Part shown: in pieces, positions 15,748-23,492 of the stretch | Numbering within the stretch: position 1 is the first letter of the stretch | How the letters are laid out: the number at the start of each line of letters is the position of its first letter | Program-made: the position numbers and the translations under genes | The notes under the pieces: model-generated | Databases searched by the model: none | What the model was told of the DNA's origin: nothing | The model's input: only the letters and a program-made list of their open reading frames with translations | Assembly: GCA_964468435.1 (NCBI GenBank) | Contig: CAYXVE010000036.1 | Span: 1 to 56,494 of the forward strand | From: JBCCTX01 sp964468435 | Lineage (GTDB): Bacteria > Bacteroidota > Bacteroidia > J057 | Length of the DNA: 56,494 nucleotides | Direction of reading: 5' to 3'

Positions 15748-17258
15748 ACTTTATGTTTCAAAAAGGGATTCACCAAAAAAGAAACACGAAATTTACTAGC
15801 GATCTCACCAATATACTTATTTACATCACTCGAAACTTCCAGCTTGAGCATAATCCCTCCAAAAATGAACGTGCAGAGTACAGAACGGATCAGCACATCT
15901 GGTATAAATGACATGCTGGGAATTAGCTCTATCAGAAAATAAGTTACCAGACCTACTCCTAAAATAGTGAGCATGTGAATCGTAAGAGGGTGTAATCGAA
16001 ATAAGGCGTATACAGCGATCATCCTGCTGAGATTGATTGCTACCAGGGATATGGCTGTCGCCAGGGCTGCTCCATCTATTCCAAAGCGCGGTATTAGTAG
16101 CAGATTCGTGGAGATACCTATACCGATCAATCCAAACTGAAAAATCAGATCGTACATATACTTTTTGGAGGTATTGAGGATAATGCCATTAAGTCCCGAA
16201 GTCATATCAAATATTCTGGCTAGACCCAAAATCAATAATACGCTGAGTCCTGGCTCATAATCACCTTTTTGCATAATCCCTACGATGTTATAGCGATTGA
16301 TCCAGATACCCAGGAAGAAAAATACACCCACCATCATATTGATGAGGGAGGTGCGTTGATAGATTTTCTGGATTCCAGATGTGTTGCCTTCTTTCCAGTA
16401 GTCTGCCACATAGGGGCCTGAAATCCTGTTTAAAGCTTTATAGGGAATCAGGATAACTGAAGCGACATAGACCATGGTAGTAAAAATGCCAAATTGAGCC
16501 TCTACCACAAAAAACGTCAACATAAAGGCATCTAGGTAATTCAGCACCATCGAACTACCATAGGCCATGAGATTTGCCAGGGTATATCTGGTAACTTGTT
16601 TGTACATTTTTTTCCACACTACCCCAAACTTTGGCCATATGTAAAACTCGCCTATGAGGATCAGATATACAATGGGAATGAGTGCTGCCAAAACAGCTAA
16701 CCCTACATATAAATATAAAAACATCTTAAAATCGATCAGATTCCAGGCAAACAGGGCGATTCCAATCGTTACAGGTAAGCGAAGAAAGATCTCTTTGACG
16801 AAGGTCATGAATGCGATCTTGTAAAGGGATCTCAAATACGCTTCGAAGAAATTGATCAGGACATAACACAGGATAAAGGGGAGTATCAGGTAATAATACT
16901 CCCAAAGCAATGGAGACTTATCAGCCCATACAGAGAGAATCTGGTCCTTAAAGATAAAGAAAACAGTGGTCACGATCAGAAAACCCAGCAAGTTGATAAG
17001 GAAAAAACCCATCAAAAAGCCGTGGTGTTGCTGATCTTTTTGCCTGAAGTAGGGAAAAAAACGGAGGGCAGCATTGGGCGTCCCAAGCGCTGCAAACTGG
17101 GCAAACATCACTGCAATTTGGGGTAATACATTGATAAACCCCACCTGAGACTGGGTGAGGATATTGGTAAAAAGAACAACTTTATTAATAAAACCTAGTC
17201 CCGTGCCTGCGTAACTGATGATGGTCGAAGATATTCCCTGTTGCTGTACAACCCCCAT
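15744..17258 (-). CDS. Wzx-type polysaccharide flippase (MOP superfamily)
   Basis: Integral membrane protein with about 14 hydrophobic segments (for example IGIALFAWNLIDFKMFLYLY and LLLIPRFGIDGAALATAIS), 504 aa, the size and hydrophobic pattern of O-antigen/capsule flippases that turn lipid-linked oligosaccharides to the periplasmic face. The N-terminus (TIISYAGTGLGFINKVVLFT) and the IDGAALATAISL motif are typical. It is the first gene of the nonulosonic-acid operon, behind a clear promoter, so the operon probably makes and exports a complete surface glycan or glycoprotein sugar. Confidence 0.9.
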   Translation of the reverse strand: MGVVQQQGISSTIISYAGTGLGFINKVVLFTNILTQSQVGFINVLPQIAVMFAQFAALGTPNAALRFFPYFRQKDQQHHGFLMGFFLINLLGFLIVTTVFFIFKDQILSVWADKSPLLWEYYYLILPFILCYVLINFFEAYLRSLYKIAFMTFVKEIFLRLPVTIGIALFAWNLIDFKMFLYLYVGLAVLAALIPIVYLILIGEFYIWPKFGVVWKKMYKQVTRYTLANLMAYGSSMVLNYLDAFMLTFFVVEAQFGIFTTMVYVASVILIPYKALNRISGPYVADYWKEGNTSGIQKIYQRTSLINMMVGVFFFLGIWINRYNIVGIMQKGDYEPGLSVLLILGLARIFDMTSGLNGIILNTSKKYMYDLIFQFGLIGIGISTNLLLIPRFGIDGAALATAISLVAINLSRMIAVYALFRLHPLTIHMLTILGVGLVTYFLIELIPSMSFIPDVLIRSVLCTFIFGGIMLKLEVSSDVNKYIGEIASKFRVSFLVNPFLKHKV

Positions 17259-17279
17259 TTGAGATGATAATCTATTCTG

Positions 17280-17326
17280 TTTGAGATCTTAAGTCTCAAA
17301 GTTATATACCCACCAATAATAAGCAA
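17280..17326 (-). promoter_or_regulatory. Promoter and operator-like dyad of the nonulosonic-acid operon
   Basis: On the minus strand TTG (17326-17324) and TAACTTTG (17304-17297) are separated by exactly 19 bases, an excellent match to the Bacteroidota TTG-N19-TAnnTTTG promoter. Overlapping the -7 element is a perfect dyad TTTGAGA-N7-TCTCAAA (17280-17300), which could be a repressor site or a leader hairpin. The flippase ATG follows at 17258. Confidence 0.6.
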
Positions 17327-17353
17327 TGCAAAAAATACCTCTGATGAAATTAT

Positions 17354-20023
17354 TTATGCTTCGTCTGATTTATCTTCAGATTCATCCGTGTTTTCGTCTT
17401 CTGCTAGATCATTATCGGCATTTCGCTGCTGCCAGTAGGTCCAGCCAAAGAATCCTAGTACAACTAATAACAGGATGATCGAAGCGATCAATGAGATCGT
17501 TTCACCCAGAAAATAGCTTTTGGGTTCCATTCTGAACACGATCATATGCTCTCCAGCAGGAACGCGCAGACCGCGAAGCACATAGTTGGCGCGGAAGTGT
17601 GGCACTTCCTGGTTGTCTATGTAGGCTTTCCAGCCTTTCTTATCGTTGTAGTAGATCTCTGAGAAGATCGCTAGTTGCTCCTGGTTGCTATTGCTGGTAT
17701 AGGTTAGTTGATTGGGGCTATAGTCAGTCAGGTTAATGGTACCTGTTGTAGAATCCACAGGCTGAAAGCCTGACAGTTGCTCCTGAAAGCGCTGATCGAT
17801 GACAGCAGTTTCTGCGGGATCGAAATCCTGGATGGTTGCCATTTCTTCATCGGCATTGGGAACCATCTGCATCTGCCCCACAAACCATGCATTACCCATA
17901 GTGTAGGGATTTTCCAGGGGGCGTTGCTGGGGATCCGTGATGAAATACCTAGCATTCAGCATGTTGAGTGTGTGCAGATTCTGAAAAGCTTCCTGATAGC
18001 TGAACATCATAGATCTTCCTGTCGTGTCATTTTGCAAAGCATTTAATGCCTGACCAAATTGTTGGATCTCGGGTCTCAGTCTGCGGTCGATCAGATCCTG
18101 ATACCTTCTCAGTTTAGCAGCGTGGTATCCTCCGATACAGTGATGGAAGAAAGCCATCTGTGAGTTTTCAAAGGGATTGGTAGAGAGATTGAGCACCCGG
18201 TAGTGAAGTTCAGCTTCGTTTTGGAGTATAAACTGACTGGCAGGTGAGGGAGCAGGTGTTTCGTAGTTTTCTCTTCTGGAAAAGTTCTCACGATCCAGGT
18301 AGCGTTTATTTACAGCCCACATATCGCCCACGATTAGCACACCTAGTATGGCGAGGACCCAATTGAGCTTCAGACGCTGCTGTATATACAGCCATAGCGT
18401 ACCAGTACTAACACCGATGAGTAAAAATGCTCTCAGCGCATCGGCTCTGAACATATTCATTCGTAAATCTAGGAGGATATCGACTACCTGTTGCTGAAAG
18501 CGGGAATCATTATAGCCCGTGAAGTCAAACAAAGTAGGCCCTATTAGCCAGAAGATCAGACTTAATCCTCCTGTTACACCACCTGCGATTAAGGTCTGCC
18601 GGGCTAATTTAGCGGTATCGGTGTCGCTATTCACAGCTTTGATCAGGTGGTGTAGCCCTAACATGCCCAGCAAGGGCATGGTCATCTCGGCGATCACCAG
18701 GATCATCGTTACTGCACGAAATTTATTGTAGAGGGGGACATTGTAAAAAAACAGATCGGTAAACCACTCCAGATTTTTTCCCCAGGCAAGCAAAATAGAC
18801 AAAATGGTAGCTGCCACAAGCCCCCATTTGAGCGGGCCTTTGACTACTAGCGCACCCAGGAGAAATAAAAATACAATGATTGCTCCTACATATACGGGAC
18901 CTTCAGTGAAGGGCTGTCCGCCCCAATAGGTAGGAAGGCGATCGGCTCGTAGCTGTCGGTAGGCATCGGTATTACGGCTCACCTTAGTATTGGAAGCCCC
19001 TCCGTGAAAGTTGGGGATAAGCAGGGTAAAGGTCTCTGCCTGACCGTAACTCCATCCGAGGGCATATTCTTTGTCCAGACCAGAACTTTCCGGTTCGCCA
19101 TCCTGAGGCGAAAGCTCGGACTTGCCCCGTATGGTCTCTGAAGCGTACTCAGATGTAGTCCATAGCATACCTATATTAGGACCCACCCCAAGTAATCCTG
19201 CTATCAGCAATACACCTGAGGCCTTGAGGAACTGTGGGATCGTTTTTTCCCGAATGGCATCTACCCCATAGGCTATTCCTATGACCAGGATGACCAGAAG
19301 TAGATAATATGTGATCTGAAAGTGGTTTGAGGCTATTTCAAGGGCGGTAAATACTGCTGCCAGTACAGCACCAAGCAGTATTTTGCCGCGATATGCGAGT
19401 ATAATTCCGGCGAGAATCGGCGCCATAAATCCGATGGCCGCTGCCTTGGAGGTATGTCCCGCTTTTAAGATAATGAAAAAATAAGAAGAAAAGGCAAAGG
19501 CAATTGCACCGATGGCACTGAGTTCCGGTTTTACCCCAAGCACATTGAGCAAAAGATAAAAGCCTAGAAAGTACAGTAATACAAAAGATATGGGACTGGG
19601 AACCAGGTCAAAGTACACTTTGCGGATACTATTCCACCAGTTGGCAGGATACTGAAGTCCCAGGTGGTAAGTAGGCATACCACTGAACATAGATGTCGTC
19701 CAGTAAGCTTCTTCTCCTGTCGTCTCGCGATAGTCCCGGACTTCCTGTGTCATACCTGAAAAGGACTGGATATCTCCCATTTGGATGTCCTGACCTTGGA
19801 ATACGGGTTGGAAGTAGATGGATATCAGAATAAAAGCCCCCAGAATGTAGGTCAGATGAGTAAGGGGTGTTTTGAGATGAGGTGGAATGTTAATCGAGGA
19901 TTTTCTAGAAGGAGCTTTCTTTTTAGGAGAAGCAGATGGTTTTCTCTGGGGAGGCTGAGAGGCTTTCTTTTTAGCGCTATGAGAGACAGGTTTGGACTTT
20001 TTACGTACTTTCTTCTTTGCCAT
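17354..20023 (-). CDS. YfhO family multispanning membrane protein
   Basis: Large GT-C-like membrane protein. In Firmicutes YfhO family members are needed for sugar decoration of cell-wall polymers; in Bacteroidota the role is unproven. I chose the ATG at 20023 (MAKKKVRKKSK); a longer frame starts at 20068. The N-terminus is very rich in Lys/Ser/Pro (first 50 residues), followed by a first membrane span (LTYILGAFILISIYFQPVF) and an external loop with the family block GDIQSFSGMTQEVRDYR and SMFSGMPTYHLG. About twelve further spans, a long extracytoplasmic beta-rich domain, a last span (LIASIILLLVVLGFFGWTYW) and an acidic tail follow. It lies directly upstream of the glycan operon but has its own spacing. 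Confidence 0.85.
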   Translation of the reverse strand: MAKKKVRKKSKPVSHSAKKKASQPPQRKPSASPKKKAPSRKSSINIPPHLKTPLTHLTYILGAFILISIYFQPVFQGQDIQMGDIQSFSGMTQEVRDYRETTGEEAYWTTSMFSGMPTYHLGLQYPANWWNSIRKVYFDLVPSPISFVLLYFLGFYLLLNVLGVKPELSAIGAIAFAFSSYFFIILKAGHTSKAAAIGFMAPILAGIILAYRGKILLGAVLAAVFTALEIASNHFQITYYLLLVILVIGIAYGVDAIREKTIPQFLKASGVLLIAGLLGVGPNIGMLWTTSEYASETIRGKSELSPQDGEPESSGLDKEYALGWSYGQAETFTLLIPNFHGGASNTKVSRNTDAYRQLRADRLPTYWGGQPFTEGPVYVGAIIVFLFLLGALVVKGPLKWGLVAATILSILLAWGKNLEWFTDLFFYNVPLYNKFRAVTMILVIAEMTMPLLGMLGLHHLIKAVNSDTDTAKLARQTLIAGGVTGGLSLIFWLIGPTLFDFTGYNDSRFQQQVVDILLDLRMNMFRADALRAFLLIGVSTGTLWLYIQQRLKLNWVLAILGVLIVGDMWAVNKRYLDRENFSRRENYETPAPSPASQFILQNEAELHYRVLNLSTNPFENSQMAFFHHCIGGYHAAKLRRYQDLIDRRLRPEIQQFGQALNALQNDTTGRSMMFSYQEAFQNLHTLNMLNARYFITDPQQRPLENPYTMGNAWFVGQMQMVPNADEEMATIQDFDPAETAVIDQRFQEQLSGFQPVDSTTGTINLTDYSPNQLTYTSNSNQEQLAIFSEIYYNDKKGWKAYIDNQEVPHFRANYVLRGLRVPAGEHMIVFRMEPKSYFLGETISLIASIILLLVVLGFFGWTYWQQRNADNDLAEDENTDESEDKSDEA

Positions 20024-20140
20024 ATCAGTTGAAATAATGTAATCTTTGCCACGCTTTCCGCGATGCAAAGAAGATGAAACTTTTCCGTATGGTGAAATTA
20101 AATTATGTGCTTGTTATACTCAAATACAATTCGAATTGGA

Positions 20141-20854
20141 CTAGGTTTGTGGTTCAGGTCTGCGCCTTTCTTCATTTGTATCAATACGCTCAATATTTCC
20201 ATCCCTAAGTCGTACAATTTTTTGAGCATATTGTGCGATATCTTCCTCATGTGTTACGACGATAATGGTGTTTCCATGCTGATGTAGATCGTCAAATAAG
20301 GACATGATTTCGTAAGAAGTTTTTGTATCGAGGTTTCCAGTGGGTTCGTCTGCCAGAATGATCGATGGATCATTGACCAAAGCCCGGGCCAATGCAACAC
20401 GCTGACGCTGACCACCGGATAGTTCATTGGGTTTGTGATCGATACGGTCTCCTAGGCCTACACTTTGCAGGGTTTTCTCTGCTTTTTCATCCCGCTGGAA
20501 CTTGGAAAGGCCTGCATAGACCAACGGTAGGGAAACGTTGTCCAATGCTGAGGAACGAGCCAGCAGGTTAAAAGTTTGGAATACAAACCCAATCTCCTTA
20601 TTGCGTATAGCAGCCAATTCTGAATCTGTCATTTCGCTCACACGTGTGCCGTTGAGATAATACGCTCCATCAGAAGGCGTATCAAGGCACCCCAATACAT
20701 TCATCAGCGTGGATTTTCCAGAACCAGAGGGTCCCATAATCGCCACATAGTCGTTAGGATATATATCTAGAGACACATCCCGTAGCGCATGGATCTCCAC
20801 GTTTCCCATTTGATATACTTTCTTGATATGTTCGAGATGTATGACCGGTTCCAT
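20141..20854 (-). CDS. ABC transporter ATP-binding protein, LolD/MacB-like
   Basis: ATPase subunit that would power a FtsX/MacB-type membrane partner in lipoprotein release, antimicrobial export or peptide export. Walker A (GPSGSGKST), Q-loop (FVFQTFNLL), signature (LSGGQRQRVALARAL), Walker B (ILADEPTGNLD) and switch His (VVTHEE) are all intact. Start at 20854 (MEPVIHLEHIKKVYQ); a longer frame adds 21 unlikely residues. No permease gene lies beside it, so the partner must be elsewhere. The C-terminal extension after the switch region (about 30 residues) is Glu/Arg-rich. Confidence 0.92.
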   Translation of the reverse strand: MEPVIHLEHIKKVYQMGNVEIHALRDVSLDIYPNDYVAIMGPSGSGKSTLMNVLGCLDTPSDGAYYLNGTRVSEMTDSELAAIRNKEIGFVFQTFNLLARSSALDNVSLPLVYAGLSKFQRDEKAEKTLQSVGLGDRIDHKPNELSGGQRQRVALARALVNDPSIILADEPTGNLDTKTSYEIMSLFDDLHQHGNTIIVVTHEEDIAQYAQKIVRLRDGNIERIDTNEERRRPEPQT

Positions 20855-21008
20855 AGGTTGTTGTGTTAATATATTCAACTCACAATATACACAATCGATT
20901 TTTTTGAGAAAAAGCAATTACAGAGTATGTTGCTCGTAGCACTTGACTCATTGTATGTAGCCCTCATGCCCCTTCTATGATCTAACTGAATCAGTTGCAA
21001 GCTTTATT

Positions 21009-21443
21009 TTACAGAGGCTTTTCCATCCATCCATTTTCCATATACTCGTATTTACCTGAACGACTCAATGAAAAAAACAGCCACTTTTCTCCATTAGTTA
21101 CGAGAATGTGTGGTGCTTTTAGAAAGACGTTGTATCTGGCGGCTTGTTGTAATGTGTGTTCACTTAATACAATATCGGGCCCCTTGCATTCACATAAAAT
21201 GAGCGGTTGAGCCTGACGGTCAAATACCACAATATCAAACCGTTTGGGCATTTTCTGATACATAATTCCTTTTTCTACTCCGATTCTGCCACGGGCAATG
21301 CCTTTTTCATGGATCAGATAGTGAATCACCTGCTGCCTGACATGTTCTTCTCCCGTATGTTTGACCCACTTTTTCCTGACAATATCCCATACAACAGGGA
21401 CTTGATCGATAATTGCTGTTCTGAGTTGAAAATCCATTTTCAT
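21009..21443 (-). CDS. HSDR_N-like PD-(D/E)XK nuclease-fold protein
   Basis: Stand-alone 144-aa protein with the fold of the N-terminal domain of type I restriction R subunits (HSDR_N_2 family, common in Bacteroidota). The nuclease-type core is visible: RFDIVVFDRQAQPLILCECK, in which the Asp and the E-x-K pair match the PD-(D/E)XK metal site, after an N-terminal helical part (VRQQVIHYLIHEKGIARGRI). It has no motor or specificity partners nearby, so it is not a restriction system here. The role is unknown; nucleic-acid repair is a guess. Confidence 0.8.
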   Translation of the reverse strand: MKMDFQLRTAIIDQVPVVWDIVRKKWVKHTGEEHVRQQVIHYLIHEKGIARGRIGVEKGIMYQKMPKRFDIVVFDRQAQPLILCECKGPDIVLSEHTLQQAARYNVFLKAPHILVTNGEKWLFFSLSRSGKYEYMENGWMEKPL

Positions 21444-21501
21444 ATAGCTTCAATTTCCAAAAAAATTGATTGATAAGTCAATTATCATGTACTTTGTCCT
21501 C

Positions 21502-21813
21502 ATGGTTACCTATAGTATAACATATTCTGTAGACCAGAAACTGGAACACGAGTGGCTGGCATGGATGCATCTGGACTATATCCCTCAGATCATGGATGCG
21601 GGATATTTTGAAGATTTCAGAGTGGTACAACTGATACATCCGGAACCTCAGCTAGGTACCAGAACTTACAATCTTCAGTTTACCTGTGAATCAAGAATGA
21701 AATTAAAAACTTACCAAATGGAACTGGAGGAAACACATAGTCAGGTGCACCATGAAAAATACAGAGATCAAGTCGTTAGTTTTTACACCATTTTACGCGA
21801 CGTAAACTGGTAG
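21502..21813 (+). CDS. DUF4286 family protein
   Basis: Small cytoplasmic protein of the DUF4286 family, ferredoxin-like in predicted fold, function unknown. It starts MVTYSITYSVDQKLEHEWLAWM and has the family pattern H-[IL]-[DP]-xx-M-x-x-G-[YL]-F in YIPQIMDAGYFEDFRV. The ATG at 21502 gives the family-typical start; frames extending to 21466 are longer but unlike the family. It ends one base before the end of the convergent TPR gene. Confidence 0.8.
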   Translation: MVTYSITYSVDQKLEHEWLAWMHLDYIPQIMDAGYFEDFRVVQLIHPEPQLGTRTYNLQFTCESRMKLKTYQMELEETHSQVHHEKYRDQVVSFYTILRDVNW

Positions 21814-22434
21814 CTATTCTGGGAAGCAGTATTTTTCATACAGGAATGATGCATTAAAAGCCTTTAGATCCAAAGCCTTATTAAAATCATCACAGGCAAG
21901 ATCCTTGCGATCCAGCTTAATCCAGCAAATGCCCCTGTCTCGATAGTAGTCCCCTACTTCATCTTCTAGTTTGATCGCCTCAGAAAAATCTTCAATTGCT
22001 GTTTCGTGTAAGTCGATCCCCCCTTTACTCATTCCCCGGTAATACCAGAATTCAGGATTGGCAGGCTCTAGCTCTATGGCCCTGGTAAAGTCTACGATAG
22101 ATTCTTCCCACCAAAAGAGCTTAGTCTTGGATTTTCCCCTAAAAAAGAAATACTGAGGATTGGATGAATTTACGACAATAGAATAGGTAAATGACTGTAT
22201 CGCTTCTTCGAAACGTCCCAACTCATACAGGCATATCCCTTTGTAATAATGAGAGGTAGCATTACTAGGATTGATACGTAGTGCTTCGTTGTACAGATCA
22301 AGGGCTTTCTGATATTCTCCAAGTTTGGCTTTTTCAAATCCCTGTCTGTTGTAATAGGAAGCCGACTGCCCGTTAGACAATAAGTACAGGCAGCAAGCAG
22401 AAATGAGTAGGATCAGATGTTGATAATATTTCAT
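21814..22434 (-). CDS. Secreted TPR-repeat protein
   Basis: About 206 aa. A signal peptide (residues 1-22, LILLISACCLYLLSNGQSA) is followed by five to six 34-residue TPR units, such as YNRQGFEKAKLGEYQKALDLY and SHYYKGICLYELGRFEEAIQSF, ending in a short tail. TPR domains bind peptides or act as assembly scaffolds, so this is probably a periplasmic or outer-membrane-associated scaffold. Start at the ATG at 22434 (MKYYQHLIL); the longer frame starts with GTG. It converges with the DUF4286 gene and the two ends abut. No specific role can be assigned. Confidence 0.8.
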   Translation of the reverse strand: MKYYQHLILLISACCLYLLSNGQSASYYNRQGFEKAKLGEYQKALDLYNEALRINPSNATSHYYKGICLYELGRFEEAIQSFTYSIVVNSSNPQYFFFRGKSKTKLFWWEESIVDFTRAIELEPANPEFWYYRGMSKGGIDLHETAIEDFSEAIKLEDEVGDYYRDRGICWIKLDRKDLACDDFNKALDLKAFNASFLYEKYCFPE

Positions 22435-22497
22435 AAATAGCCTCACAGGCGCTTAGGAGTATCAAATCTACATGTAGAATATAAGAAAATCCTGTGA

Positions 22498-22647
22498 ATT
22501 ATTTTTGTGGGAAATGGAAATCTCCGCAACATCCAGTTATTCAAAGACCGGGATCTTCAGGTCTCTTCATTTGGTACAGACTATGATCAGGAATTATACA
22601 TATGCAGTTTTGATGGAAATAGCTATAAGTTGGTTTCACAGATCTAG
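22498..22647 (+). pseudogene. C-terminal remnant of a PQQ-dependent sugar dehydrogenase
   Basis: An open frame closed upstream by TGA encodes about 49 residues and ends at TAG (22645-22647). The segment VSSFGTDYDQELYICSFDG followed by YKLV matches the last beta-propeller blade of the glucose/sorbosone dehydrogenase family (consensus roughly SSFGEDxxGELYVxDFxGxIYRL). Only the C-terminus survives, so this is a dead fragment. It is followed 48 bases later by another chimeric or decayed ORF. Confidence 0.6.
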
Positions 22648-22695
22648 ATGAACTGTAAGGCTTATAGCACACCTAGCTAATGGATACATGCTCCA

Positions 22696-23121
22696 TTGTG
22701 TGTCTCAATTTACATACCGACTCATCAGTATGGTGAGGGAGTAAGAGAGCGTTTAGATGCTCAAGTATTAAAGACACAGATCAGAGAAGCGTATCAGCAG
22801 TTGGAAAAGCGGGGGATGGCTCCTGGAAATATTCCTTCATACCTTGAACAGCTGGCACAACTTCCTATGTGTCTGAAGGCGGTGTATGTAGATGGATGGA
22901 AACCGCTGGAGCCTTCGCGCCGGGTCAAACATCTGGATGAGTTTGCCACCCTGGTATATGAGGAAGATGGCAGGGCTGCCGCAAGTGATTTCCAATCAGA
23001 AGAGGAAGTGCTTGAGGCTGTGAAGGCTGTATTTACTGTGTTGAAAAGACATGTCACACCAGGTAAAATAGAAGATATCAGAGGCTCTCTACCCAAAGAA
23101 CTCAAGACATTACTGGATTAG
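22696..23121 (+). pseudogene. Chimeric ORF: baeRF N-terminus joined to DUF2267 C-terminus
   Basis: The 141-codon frame opens with TTG or upstream codons and carries CVSIYIPTHQYGEGV and the helical DAQVLKTQIREAYQQLEKRG typical of the N-terminus of baeRF proteins (bacterial relatives of eukaryotic release factor 1). At about residue 55 it switches to CLKAVYVDGWKPLEPSRRV and AVKAVFTVLKRHVTPGKIED, which match the C-terminal half of DUF2267 stress-associated proteins. Neither half is complete: both families are normally much longer and separate. An internal deletion that fused two neighbouring genes is likely. No good start codon precedes it, so it is probably not functional, although the frame is open. 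Confidence 0.6.
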
Positions 23122-23256
23122 TAAGCATTTTTATGGGTATATTGAAGTCGGGGGCATAGACAGTGTATACATTTTGTAGATGTAAATCCCCACATTGGGG
23201 ATCTGGAAAGCCTTAAAATAGTCTCGATGAAATTGGAACAATTCGCCTGAACGCTA

Positions 23257-23304
23257 CCTCACGATCCTTGTTAAAGTGGGTGCAATACCGTTTAAATCGT
23301 GAGG
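23257..23304. repeat. Inverted repeat in a gene-free gap
   Basis: CCTCACGAT (23257-23265) and ATCGTGAGG (23296-23304) form a perfect 9-bp stem around a 30-base loop. It lies in the 371-base gap 23122-23492 between the chimeric ORF and the cytochrome gene, in which I see no gene. Role unknown. Confidence 0.45.
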
Positions 23305-23492
23305 GAAAGGAACCCAATACATATATAATAATAAAGAACGGTAAAGCATTTACTTTGTACTGGGAGAAATGAACTGCAAGTCATTACTCAACAGGTAATT
23401 GAAAGGACGATTTTTAGAATGCAGAATTTTGGCTGAGACCTCTGTCATGAATATCTCGATTCATTGATACTTGCAGGGGAAAACCGATTATC

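Noticed and set aside
20141..20854. Complete ABC exporter
   Set aside because: Only the ATPase subunit is present; there is no permease or periplasmic partner in adjacent frames.
21009..21443. Restriction-modification system
   Set aside because: Only a stand-alone HSDR_N-like domain is present; no methylase, specificity or motor subunit lies nearby.
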